From contig NZ_QOIL01000004.1 of assembly GCF_003323745.1 (NCBI RefSeq), positions 186,001-250,000 of the forward strand: a stretch of DNA of 64,000 nucleotides, written 5' to 3'. Source of the stretch: Sphaerisporangium album. Lineage in GTDB: Bacteria > Actinomycetota > Actinomycetes > Streptosporangiales > Streptosporangiaceae. This document shows, piece by piece, positions 56,782 through 64,000 of this stretch (its first letter is position 1; every line of letters starts with the position of its first letter). The position numbers and the translations under genes were made by a program. The notes below the pieces were generated by a model, which made no database searches, had not been told where the DNA came from, and worked only from the letters and a program-made list of their open reading frames with translations.

Positions 56782-57075
56782 ATGTGTCACCTCACCAATC
56801 GTGATCGCCAGGCGCTCCGCCTTGCCGCCGAGCTGCGCAGGCGCATGCAGGAGTGGCTCGGCCGCCGTGGGATTCCCGCCTCCCCGGTCGTCTCGCCGTT
56901 CGTTGACGCGGCCGGAGATGCGAGCGTCTTGATCACGGTGAATGCCCACGCGGCGCTGGCAATGATCCTTGGGTTCGAGGAGCAGCGCCGAGGGGACGCC
57001 GGGACGCGTGACGCCCGGATCTGGCCGCCGGATAAGACGACCGGTAACGATCGCCCGTCTGGCTCGACACCATGA
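56782..57075 (+). CDS. Small hypothetical protein
   Basis: 97 residues from ATG 56782 with GGAGG at 8 bases (MCHLTNRDRQALRLAAELRR, NAHAALAMILGFEEQRRG). No family recognised. It probably shares a message with the HATPase gene 14 bp upstream. Confidence 0.6.
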   Translation: MCHLTNRDRQALRLAAELRRRMQEWLGRRGIPASPVVSPFVDAAGDASVLITVNAHAALAMILGFEEQRRGDAGTRDARIWPPDKTTGNDRPSGSTP

Positions 57076-57183
57076 TGTGCGACGACGCTGAGGCGTTGAA
57101 GCATTCCGTTTGGAGGTACTTCATGGCCCTGCATAGATAGCCGCAGCATTGGTGCCGGGTCAGGTCGGGCTCGCTGCGAGGTC

Positions 57184-57372
57184 ACGACTGGGTGACCAGC
57201 TGGCGGCTGCGGAGGGTCTGCTCCTTTAAGCCCAGGAGGCCCCGCAGGACATGGCTGGAGGCCTCGGCGATGGTAGAGCCGAACACGTTGGCAGTGTCAC
57301 GTGTCCAGGGCGGCTATGGCTGAGGCCATCAGCGTTCGTGCTGCCGCGTCGTACGCTGCCAGGTCAGCGAGC
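57184..57372 (-). pseudogene. Remnant of an XRE/DUF5753 gene end with its downstream small gene
   Basis: 57297-57371 encodes ELADLAAYDAAARTLMASAI, then AALDT, nearly the same as the tail of the XRE gene at 59142-59987. The following GTG-led frame (FGSTIAEASSHVLRGLLGLK, ending near 57184) matches the start of the small gene at 58788-59129. The rest of the regulator is missing, so this is a decayed duplicate about 1.8 kb from the intact copy. Confidence 0.65.
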
Positions 57373-57480
57373 TCGGGCTGCTGGGCCTGGTGTACCAACT
57401 GAAAGTCGTTCAGCGGTAACCCCGTCGCATTGGTCAGCCGTCTCTCATCTGGTCCGTCCCTTATTAAAGGAGCGATGCCC

Positions 57481-57876
57481 GTGAGGGTTTCCTGTTTTCT
57501 CGCCGCTACCGTACTCGCTGGGCTTACCGGGTGTGGTGCACAAAGCGGCACTGCGGCACCAGTCGTGACGGTCACTGCTACCGAGCCCGCCCCGGCGGTG
57601 ACCGTCACTGAAGTCGCAACGGAGACACCGGTGGCCAAGCCGGCGAGAGTTCAGCGGAAGGTCCTCCCCAACGTGGTCGGTATGAACCTACAGGCGGCCC
57701 AGGACAAGCTGCAGGCAACAGGGTTCTACGTCCTCAACGACAAGGACGCTACCGGACAGGGCCGATTCCAAGTGCTCGACCGGAACTGGGTCGTGACCCA
57801 GCAGACGCCGGGCGCAGGCCAGAAGCTTCCAACTGACACACTAATCACGCTCTACGCCAAGAAGTACGGCGAATAG
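57481..57876 (+). CDS. PASTA-domain lipoprotein
   Basis: 131 residues from GTG 57481, AAAGGAG 8 bases upstream (an ATG at 57475 is closer to the site). A lipoprotein signal (VSCFLAATVLAGLTGC lipobox) is followed by a Thr/Val-rich linker and one PASTA domain: LPNVVGMNLQAAQDKLQATG, later VVTQQTPGAGQKLPTDTLIT. PASTA domains bind peptidoglycan stem peptides or beta-lactams in kinases and PBPs; here it is a small extracellular lipoprotein. No kinase partner is adjacent. Confidence 0.82.
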   Translation: MRVSCFLAATVLAGLTGCGAQSGTAAPVVTVTATEPAPAVTVTEVATETPVAKPARVQRKVLPNVVGMNLQAAQDKLQATGFYVLNDKDATGQGRFQVLDRNWVVTQQTPGAGQKLPTDTLITLYAKKYGE

Positions 57877-58146
57877 CGCGCGAAAGGACACGGGGGACGG
57901 TGCAGGACGCCTGGTCCGCCGGGGAGTGTCCAGGATCGGGGGGATCGGTGAGTGATTTGCCGCATGTGCGCAGGCCAGGACACAAAGACTTTCTATGCCC
58001 TCCGGCAGATCAACCCTGGGCCGGACACTCCCGCCGCACGGCGGCCGTCTTCGCGGCGTGGTCGAGGGCGCTCAGCCCATCCTCCACGGCGACTGGAACA
58101 GACGGAAGGATGTGACCATGGGAAGGTGGACGGCTTCAGGATGGCC

Positions 58147-58815
58147 TCAGGGCTCTTGGTCTGTGGGGAGGTGGGGGAAGAATTCCTCTCTTGTCTTCCC
58201 TTCTCTTGCGAGGTGGCGGTCCAGGATGTCCTCCATTGAGAGGGCATCTGGGAGGGTCTCCGCCGGCGGGAAGGTTTCCATCAGCCGTGGGAGCCTGCGC
58301 GCTCGTTCGGCTTGGCCTTCGTCGAGGCCGTCTTCTGGTGGTTCTGGATTGACGGGGAGCATGACGCCTCGTGCTTTGAGGATGTGGTTCAAGCCGTCTT
58401 CCTCGCCGGTCGCCCGCTCGTAGGCCTGGTCGGCTACGTAATCGAGGAGTTCCCACTCCGGTGGTTCCATATCTGCGTCGTCGGTGGTGAGGCGCTGGAT
58501 CTGTGACGCGTCGGCCAGGGTGTCGGGGTCGGCGGTTGCTCTTTCGTAGGTCTCCCTGTCCAGGCCGATGAGCCAGGATTGGAAATACCAGAAGGCGTCT
58601 TCGGAGCACCAGCCTTCGCATATGAGATAGGCGGCGCCCCACATCGGCCAGGTGTCGGCAGCCCTTTTCACTTCCGCGTGACGGAGCTTGAACTCGACGA
58701 TGTCGGCTCGCGACATACCGCTCAACTTGTTCACGAGCCACGTGGCCCGGGTGTCCAGGTCAGTGGCGTGCATGCCGGAGCGTTCGATCAGGCCCCAGTA
58801 GTCCTCGGTGTCCAT
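58147..58815 (-). CDS. DUF4240-domain protein
   Basis: 222 residues. The family pattern is clear: YWGLIERSGMHATDLDTRAT, LSGMSRADIVEFKLRHAEVK, WPMWGAAYLICEGWCSEDAF, WYFQSWLIGLDRETYERATA, DPDTLAD. Function unknown; members occur near polymorphic toxin immunity genes. It overlaps the end of a possible small gene by 28 bp. Confidence 0.85.
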   Translation of the reverse strand: MDTEDYWGLIERSGMHATDLDTRATWLVNKLSGMSRADIVEFKLRHAEVKRAADTWPMWGAAYLICEGWCSEDAFWYFQSWLIGLDRETYERATADPDTLADASQIQRLTTDDADMEPPEWELLDYVADQAYERATGEEDGLNHILKARGVMLPVNPEPPEDGLDEGQAERARRLPRLMETFPPAETLPDALSMEDILDRHLAREGKTREEFFPHLPTDQEP

Positions 58816-59129
58816 ACCGAAAGTTTGGCGGCTTGGTAGGACATTTCCGCGTATTGATGATGAAGGCTGCGGTGCTCATCCGATGGGACTGGCGGGATGG
58901 CTGCGGAGCGCGGGTGGCCGGCGTGGCGGCGGCCCTGTCGGGGTGACTGCATGGAGTTGGCGTCGAGGTGGGAGGCGAGGAGCTCGTCGGCGATCTTGCC
59001 TCGGGCGGGGACCTCTGGGTCGAGTCGGCCTCCGACGCAACTGCCGTCGTTCTCTCCATGTGGCTCTCTGCTCCTCAGTCTGTCCAGCAGGACGCGGTTG
59101 GAGGCCTCGGCGATGGTAGAGCCGAACAC
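58788..59129 (-). CDS. Possible small protein downstream of the XRE gene
   Basis: 113 residues from GTG 59129 (FGSTIAEASNRVLLDRLRSR). Its first 15 residues recur in the remnant at 57184-57296, so the reading frame is conserved between the copies. The remainder (Arg/His/Pro-rich) is not clearly protein-like. It starts 12 bp after the XRE stop. Confidence 0.35.
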   Translation of the reverse strand: MFGSTIAEASNRVLLDRLRSREPHGENDGSCVGGRLDPEVPARGKIADELLASHLDANSMQSPRQGRRHAGHPRSAAIPPVPSDEHRSLHHQYAEMSYQAAKLSVWTPRTTGA

Positions 59130-59141
59130 GTTGGCAAACTG

Positions 59142-59987
59142 TCATGTGTCCAGGGCGGCGATGGCTGAGGCGATTAGGGTTCGTGCTGCCGCGCCGTACG
59201 ATGCCAGGTCGGCGAGCTCGGTGAACGCCTTGGCGTACAGGGCGACCTCGCGGGGTTGGAGCACGGTCAGTTCCGCGGACAAGGTCTCCACCAGGACCCG
59301 TTCCTTGTCGAAGATCCAGAATCCGTTGGTCGGCCACATGGCACGGTCTCGGATCGGGATGATCCCCAAGCTGATGTTGGGGCGGAGCGCCACGGTGAGC
59401 AAGCGACCGAGTTGGCCGGCCATCACCTCGACGTCTCCTATTCGGTTCCGTAACGCCGCTTCCTCCAGGATGACCACACAGCGGCGGTCACTGGACTCAA
59501 GGACCTTCTGCCGCTGCAACCGGGCCTCGACTGCTTGGGCGCTGTCGTCGGGGATCTCCCGGAACGCGACGACGGCACGCATAAGAGCAAGCGCGTACTC
59601 GGCCGTCTGGAACAGCCCAGGGATCAGCGACGGTTCGTAGACGCGGAAGCAGGTGGTCCGTTCGTACAGCGGGACCGCGGCCTGCTGGAGTCGCTGCAGG
59701 CCGGTGCGCTGCATTCGCCGCCATTCGACGTACATCTCGTCGATCGTGCGTAGCGATGCGACCAGCTCACCGGCCTGGTCGTCAGCTCCGCAGTGCCGGC
59801 ACCAAGTGCTGATGTCATTGTCCGACGGCGTCTGCCGGCCGTGCTCGATCCTCGACACCTTCGAGGAGTGCCATCCTGTCAGGTCGCCGAGATCCCGCCC
59901 GGTGAGCCCCGCGACGAGGCGGATCTCCCGCAGGCGGGCACCCAGGGCCTGTTTGGCCTGCGCGACGGCGTGTGACGGCGATGGCAT
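59142..59987 (-). CDS. XRE-family regulator with DUF5753 domain
   Basis: 281 residues. The helix-turn-helix (LREIRLVAGLTGRDLGDLTG, WHSSKVSRIEHGRQTPSDND) and DUF5753 (YEPSLIPGLFQTAEYALALM, VEARLQRQKVLESSDRRCVV, WIFDKERVLVETLSAELTV) are complete. Of the same type as 55153-56013. It follows a DUF6879 gene by 36 bp and probably forms an operon with it and 60535-60912; a neighbouring RiPP cluster diverges from this operon and may be its target. Confidence 0.92.
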   Translation of the reverse strand: MPSPSHAVAQAKQALGARLREIRLVAGLTGRDLGDLTGWHSSKVSRIEHGRQTPSDNDISTWCRHCGADDQAGELVASLRTIDEMYVEWRRMQRTGLQRLQQAAVPLYERTTCFRVYEPSLIPGLFQTAEYALALMRAVVAFREIPDDSAQAVEARLQRQKVLESSDRRCVVILEEAALRNRIGDVEVMAGQLGRLLTVALRPNISLGIIPIRDRAMWPTNGFWIFDKERVLVETLSAELTVLQPREVALYAKAFTELADLASYGAAARTLIASAIAALDT

Positions 59988-60023
59988 GTTGCTGCTTACT
60001 GGATGTGCGGACAGGGGCAGGGA

Positions 60024-60566
60024 TCAGAAGGGCGTGTAATCGCCGTGTTCGATTCCCACCGCCCACACCGCGTCGAACGCGGCCGCGCACAATTTCACCA
60101 CGTCGGGATCTTCGCACCACTCCACTCCAGCCCAGTCGCCTTCTCCGGTGAAGTGGTTGAACTGCACCCGGTCTCCGTCGAATAACCAGAAGTCGTTGCC
60201 GGGCAAGGCGATGCCGGACGCGAGGCGCCGAGGAAGCCATCGTCCCTGTTCGCCCGCTAGCAGGTTGGTGAAGGAGACGTCGTACTCGAAGCGGATGTAC
60301 TCGGTCACCGGCTCTGACACGATCCGGGCCCGCCTGACCTCCACACCTCTGCCGGTCGTTTCCCTCATCAGGCTGAGCCACGGCCGCCACCACGACTTTT
60401 CGTCAACCGGGTCGTAGCGGTGGCCCGCCTTCCACGCCGAGAACATCGGGTCCTCGGCGGATACGGCGTACAGGTCACGCATCTCCAGGTGGACGGCCGA
60501 CCGCTCGCACGAGCGGAACAGCGCGGTCCACTGGTCAAACGTCGGCGCTCCGGCGCTCCAGGCCAC
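60024..60566 (-). CDS. DUF6879-family protein
   Basis: 180 residues with the signature GVEVRRARIVSEPVTEYIRF, EYDVSFTNLLAGE, RWLPRRLASGIALPGNDFWL and VQFNHFTGEGDWAGVEWCED. Function unknown; family members are linked with XRE/DUF5753 genes. Its start overlaps the preceding gene by 32 bp and it lies 36 bp before the XRE gene. Confidence 0.85.
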   Translation of the reverse strand: MAWSAGAPTFDQWTALFRSCERSAVHLEMRDLYAVSAEDPMFSAWKAGHRYDPVDEKSWWRPWLSLMRETTGRGVEVRRARIVSEPVTEYIRFEYDVSFTNLLAGEQGRWLPRRLASGIALPGNDFWLFDGDRVQFNHFTGEGDWAGVEWCEDPDVVKLCAAAFDAVWAVGIEHGDYTPF

Positions 60567-60912
60567 TGGTCACCTCCAGCGCGGTCTTCGGGATCTCGAT
60601 CACTGTCTCATGGCTGGGCATGTCCAGTTGTGCGAGCACGGCAGGGTCGGTGATGAGTGGCCCTCGGAACACGTATGTTTCGCCGCGATCGAGCACCAGG
60701 GGCGATCCCGGAGGGACGATCGCGCCCTCCGGCAGGAACGTCATCAGCTCCTTCGGTACCTCGACGAGGGTCTCATGGTCGGCGAGGGCGACCTCGCTGA
60801 GCACGGCCGGATCGGTGACGATCCAGCCTTGGAGCACGTATCTGTCGCCGTCGTCGAACAGCGTCGGCGAACCTCCGTCGATGGTGTCCTTGCCGAGGAA
60901 ACGTAGCGTCAT
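60535..60912 (-). CDS. Small DUF6879-associated hypothetical protein
   Basis: 125 residues from ATG 60912, preceded by GGAGAGG. Built of two similar halves: FLGKDTIDGGSPTLFDDGDR, then YVLQGWIVTDPAVLSEVALA, and later SPLVLDRGETYVFRGPLITD with PAVLAQLDMPSHET. The repeat of (Y)V(L/F)(Q/R)G...(V/T)DPAVL(S/A) shows an internal duplication. A partner of DUF6879 in actinomycetes, of unknown role. Confidence 0.72.
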   Translation of the reverse strand: MTLRFLGKDTIDGGSPTLFDDGDRYVLQGWIVTDPAVLSEVALADHETLVEVPKELMTFLPEGAIVPPGSPLVLDRGETYVFRGPLITDPAVLAQLDMPSHETVIEIPKTALEVTSGLERRSADV

Positions 60913-61276
60913 GGGGACCTCTCCTCCGATAGGGAGCGGATGACTACGCCACCGAGTTTGTGTGCTGTGCGTTACCGCCTCAAGGAGTTTGCGCGAGTTT
61001 GCGCGGCGTGCTGGTGCCGTTGCCCGCCGCACGGGCTGTTCCGCAAAGACGCTCAAACTTGTTGAGCCGCAGGTAGAGGCCTTCCTAACGTCAGGCCAGG
61101 CGCTCCCGCCCCTCCATCCGTTCGGGCGCTTGTACTTCACTGCCCGTAATGTGGCTGATTCCATGAATGCCTGCGTGGCAACAACAGCCACTGTTACTCC
61201 GAAATTGGTGGAGCGCGTGGTTCAGGCGAATATGAACCCCCCAATTCCTGGGACGTCCCAGAGAAAGGACACATTC
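60913..61276. other. Intergenic region between the XRE operon and the graspetide cluster
   Basis: About 364 bp carrying divergent promoters. An open frame reads through it into the precursor gene but has no family-like residues. A conserved promoter pattern could not be picked by eye. Confidence 0.5.
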
Positions 61277-61540
61277 ATGAACAACTTGTCCAGGCAACCG
61301 TGGGGCCTCACTCGATCAGCCCCGTTCACGTCCCCGACCGCCGCGCCGTACAGCGTCGAACTCGACCCGGTCACCCAGACCGGGCTCTACCGCGATACGA
61401 CGACCGGTCAGGTCGTCGAGGCCGGCAAGCACGGTACCAACAAGCAGACCAGCAAAACGCAGCGGACGGGCGGCAGCGGAGATGGGAAGGACCCTCAGCC
61501 TTCGGACCAGACCACGGTCACCGACTACGACAACGACTGA
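61277..61540 (+). CDS. Graspetide (ATP-grasp-modified RiPP) precursor
   Basis: 87 residues. The leader has the PWGL motif (SRQPWGLTRSAPF) and PYSVELDPVTQTGLYRDTTTG, typical of actinobacterial ATP-grasp target precursors. The C-terminal core is Thr/Ser/Asp-rich (QRTGGSGDGKDPQPSDQTTV, ending TDYDND); its Thr/Ser hydroxyls and Asp/Glu carboxyls suit ester macrocycles, and the Asp-Gly at 69-70 is a candidate aspartimide site. ATG 61277 has AAAGGA at 7 bases. The ligase gene begins 11 bp downstream. Confidence 0.85.
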   Translation: MNNLSRQPWGLTRSAPFTSPTAAPYSVELDPVTQTGLYRDTTTGQVVEAGKHGTNKQTSKTQRTGGSGDGKDPQPSDQTTVTDYDND

Positions 61541-61551
61541 CGGCCGTCCCC

Positions 61552-62487
61552 GTGATCCTTGTACTCACCTGCCTGGACGATCCGACAGCGGACATGGTCA
61601 TCAAGCATCTGAACGAGCGTGAAGCACTCGTGGCGCGGTTCGATCCCGGCGCCGACTTCCCCACCGACGCCGAGTTGTCGGCATGGTTCGGAGAAGTCCT
61701 CCCGCGCGGTGTCCTGACCACACGATCCCGGCGGATCGTCCTGGAGCAGGTGCGGGCCGTCTACTACCGGCGGCCGACGCCTTACCTGCCCGACCGCCCG
61801 TCGCAGGTCGAGCGGTTCGTCGGGACACAGTCCCGCTTCGGGGTAGGCGGAATCCTCGCGGCCTTGCCTTGCTCATACGTCAGCCACCCGTGGGCGGTCG
61901 CGGCGGCCGAGCACAAGCCGCTCCAGCTCGCCACCGCGCGCCGGATCGGATTCGGGGTGCCCGCGACTCTGATCACCAACCGGCTGGACGACGCCCGCGC
62001 GTTCGCGGCCGAGCACGGCCCCGTCGTCTACAAGCCACTGCGAGCCACCCCGTACACCGGTCCCAACGGGGAGCCCACCACTATCTGGACGGCTCAGGTC
62101 CAGTCCGGTGACCTGGACGACAGCATCGGTGGTGCCGCGCACCTGTTCCAAGCCCGTGTCGACAAGGCAGCCGACCTTCGGGTGACCGTTGTGGCGGAGC
62201 GGGTGTTCTGTGTCCGGCTCGATTCCGACCTGCTTGACTGGCGGCGGGACTACGACCGGCTCTCGTACACGGTGATCGAGCCTCCTCCCGGTCTCGCCGA
62301 GGGTTGTGTCGCCTACGTCGGTGCGCTCGGTCTGCGCTTCGGCGCATTTGATTTCGCGCTTACCGGCGACGGTGTTCCGGTATTCCTGGAGTGCAATCCC
62401 AACGGGCAGTGGGCCTGGTTGGAAGACGCCACCGGGTTGCCCATCGCCGCCGCCATCGCCGACCTGCTTCTGGAGGAGCCCAAGTGA
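61552..62487 (+). CDS. ATP-grasp ligase, graspetide maturase
   Basis: 311 residues from GTG 61552. It resembles MvdD/PsnB-type enzymes that make omega-ester or amide links between side chains: LVLTCLDDPTADMVIKHLNE, AVYYRRPTPYLPDRPSQVER, KPLQLATARRIGFGVPATLI (ATP-binding start), GPVVYKPLRATPYTG (lysine), VYLE-like VPVFLECNPNGQWAWLE (metal-binding Glu and Asn). It acts in the cytoplasm on the precursor encoded just upstream. Its end overlaps the methyltransferase start by 4 bp. Confidence 0.9.
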   Translation: MILVLTCLDDPTADMVIKHLNEREALVARFDPGADFPTDAELSAWFGEVLPRGVLTTRSRRIVLEQVRAVYYRRPTPYLPDRPSQVERFVGTQSRFGVGGILAALPCSYVSHPWAVAAAEHKPLQLATARRIGFGVPATLITNRLDDARAFAAEHGPVVYKPLRATPYTGPNGEPTTIWTAQVQSGDLDDSIGGAAHLFQARVDKAADLRVTVVAERVFCVRLDSDLLDWRRDYDRLSYTVIEPPPGLAEGCVAYVGALGLRFGAFDFALTGDGVPVFLECNPNGQWAWLEDATGLPIAAAIADLLLEEPK

Positions 62488-63632
62488 CTGTTCATGAAGC
62501 CGTACGGCTCCGCAGCGCCCTCGCCGACCAGCTCGCCCAGGCGGGATCCCTTCGCGGCCCGGGCTGGCGGGATGCGGTCGAGTCCGTGGCGCGGGAACGA
62601 TTTCTCGGCTCGGCGATCGCCGGGGCCACCGAGTACGGCGACCGATGGAAGGTGATTCACCGCGATGAGGTCACCGAAGACGAGTGGCTGGAGCTGGCGT
62701 ACCGGAACGAGACCTGGGTGACGCAGATCGACGGGAACTCGGTCGAGGGTGCGCGCGGCACCATCACGGGAATGCCCACGTCCTCGTCGACGATGCCCGG
62801 CCTGGTGGTGCTGATGCTGGAGGCCGCGCAGATCTCCGACAGCGACAAGGTGCTGGAGGTCGGCACCGGCACCGGCTACTCGACTGCGCTGATGTGTCAC
62901 CGGCTCGCTGACAAGGGCGTGACGTCGATCGAGTACGACCCGGCCGTGGCTGACCGGGCTCGCGACGCGCTCACCGCCGTCGGGTACATGCCCACGCTCG
63001 TGACAGGTGACGGTCTCGCGGGCTATGACAAGAACGCCGAGTACGGCCGGCTGATCGCCACCTGCTCGGTGCGCTACGTTCCGATGCCGTGGATGTGGCA
63101 GGTCCGCGACGGTGGCACGATCACCGCTCCGCTGATCGGGTGGATGCGCGGGGCCGCCTTCGCGCATCTCACGCTCGGTGACGACGGTACGGCGAGCGGC
63201 CGGTTCCTTGAGGACGATATCTACTTCATGACCGCCCGCCCCCACGGTCCGCCGCCGGTGGCCTCTCCTTACCTGGCGAGCGGGGAGGTGGGGGAGAGCC
63301 GGGTGGATCCGCGGGTCCTGGACAGTCCGGCCGGGCTGTTCGTGGCACAGCTCGCCGCGCCGTCGGCGATGCGGCTGGGAGGGGGTGACGAGGTCATCCT
63401 GTGGGATGTGGCCACCGGTTCGCAGGCCGTCACCGGGCCCGATCCAGCAGGCGGCTGGACGGTCCGCCAGCGCGGGCCGCTGCGGCTGTGGGACGCGGTT
63501 GAAGACGCCATCCTGGTCTGGCAGAGCGCCGGCTCTCCGCACCAGTCCGCGTACGGGCTCACCGTCACCGGGGACCGTCAGTACGTCTGGCTGGGCGAAC
63601 CCGACGGGCCGAGCTGGGACCTGCCCGTCTGA
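62484..63632 (+). CDS. PIMT-like O-methyltransferase of graspetide maturation
   Basis: 382 residues from GTG 62484, overlapping the ligase stop (GTGA). A SAM-dependent fold with KVLEVGTGTGYSTALMCHRL (motif I), VTSIEYDPAVADRARDALTA (motif II) and GLIATCSV-like YGRLIATCSVRYVP; an N-terminal extension and a long C-terminal part distinguish it from housekeeping PIMT. In fuscimiditide-type clusters such an enzyme methylates an Asp carboxylate, which then collapses into an aspartimide. The same chemistry is inferred here. Confidence 0.88.
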   Translation: MTVHEAVRLRSALADQLAQAGSLRGPGWRDAVESVARERFLGSAIAGATEYGDRWKVIHRDEVTEDEWLELAYRNETWVTQIDGNSVEGARGTITGMPTSSSTMPGLVVLMLEAAQISDSDKVLEVGTGTGYSTALMCHRLADKGVTSIEYDPAVADRARDALTAVGYMPTLVTGDGLAGYDKNAEYGRLIATCSVRYVPMPWMWQVRDGGTITAPLIGWMRGAAFAHLTLGDDGTASGRFLEDDIYFMTARPHGPPPVASPYLASGEVGESRVDPRVLDSPAGLFVAQLAAPSAMRLGGGDEVILWDVATGSQAVTGPDPAGGWTVRQRGPLRLWDAVEDAILVWQSAGSPHQSAYGLTVTGDRQYVWLGEPDGPSWDLPV

Positions 63633-64000
63633 CCGAAGTGGGAAAGATCCGCTGTCCAGTCGTGAGTGGTCTGGGATCGGGGCGGCTCCATCGAGCTAGC
63701 TGTGTCGCGGCTGTGGCAGGCCTCCTACTCCCGGGCTTTCCTGTGGACAAAGCGGCGGCGGGGCCGAGTGAGCACCCACCTCGGAGATGGCGGCCTCCTA
63801 TCGTCCGCTGAAGGTGCGCAGGTATTCACATCGGCAACCGGGTCCAGATGAAGAGGAAACCGGGCGGAACGCCGGAGAGCGTGCCGGAAATGCCGTGATC
63901 GAGATGTAATTGAGACAAAGCAGCCATCGTAAGACATTCCGCGAACATAGATCCTTCTCGGGACGCCTTTCCGGTCCCTTGACCTGTTAGGCGGTGTTTT
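63633..64000 (+). other. Region after the graspetide cluster, no gene seen
   Basis: About 370 bp with short frames on both strands and no recognised protein. The composition becomes less GC-rich near the end. The window may stop within a promoter region. Confidence 0.5.

Noticed and set aside
57952-58239. A Cys-containing frame (CRMCAGQD) that could be a zinc ribbon.
   Set aside because: Only one CxxC, no ribosome binding site, and the rest is Arg/Pro-rich; it also runs into the antisense of the DUF4240 gene.

Overview
The window is high-GC DNA with GTG and TTG starts, ClpP1/ClpP2 tandem genes, eukaryotic-type GlnII, and the DUF397, DUF5753, DUF6879 and DUF6082 families. That combination points to an actinomycete, most likely of the Streptosporangiales/Streptomycetales type; the genus cannot be fixed from the sequence alone. 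No rRNA, tRNA, CRISPR array, intact transposase or integrase was found.

Region 1 (1-12.9 kb) is core-like. It holds a protein-quality-control and redox block: the end of a DnaJ/CbpA gene, a CbpM-like modulator, clpB, a zinc-ribbon thioredoxin, a cyclic-nucleotide-domain/thioredoxin-reductase fusion lacking the CxxC pair, and clpP1-clpP2 behind a ClgR-like operator. Then come glnII, a LigD-type phosphoesterase with a degenerate ligase-like half, a cupin/VOC pair divergent from a TetR regulator with a clear shared operator, and a polytopic glycosyltransferase-like protein. Region 2 (13-20.3 kb) carries a Tat-exported amine oxidase, a YfhO-family membrane protein, and a DUF6082/DUF6879 cluster.

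Region 3 (20.3-36.4 kb) is a decayed, rearranged accessory zone. A 474-bp segment of a Gfo/Idh/MocA oxidoreductase gene occurs twice as a direct repeat. Two differently deleted copies of one AAA-type ATPase gene, and broken trypsin, XRE/DUF5753, DUF6454 and membrane-protein genes, lie among intact genes: a Ser/Thr kinase with a BMP-like extracellular sensor, an FAD/NAD(P)-binding protein, threonine dehydratase and an Orn/Lys/Arg decarboxylase.

Region 4 (36.7-54.5 kb) is a defence island with more AT-rich ends. A DUF4062 protein faces a two-TM macro-domain protein, resembling a type II Thoeris pair with an unusual sensor. Behind it, a tightly overlapped operon encodes DrmB and DrmA (DISARM core), a UvrD-like helicase, a 1570-residue HATPase/SF2-helicase fusion and a winged-helix-like protein. 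A C5 cytosine methyltransferase and a Vsr endonuclease sit upstream. Neither drmC nor drmD/drmE is present, so this looks like a DISARM variant with a different accessory module.

Region 5 (54.7-63.6 kb) holds actinobacterial XRE/DUF397/HATPase regulator genes, a PASTA lipoprotein, a DUF4240 protein, and a three-gene graspetide (omega-ester RiPP) cluster: precursor, ATP-grasp ligase and PIMT-like methyltransferase, as in aspartimidylated graspetides.
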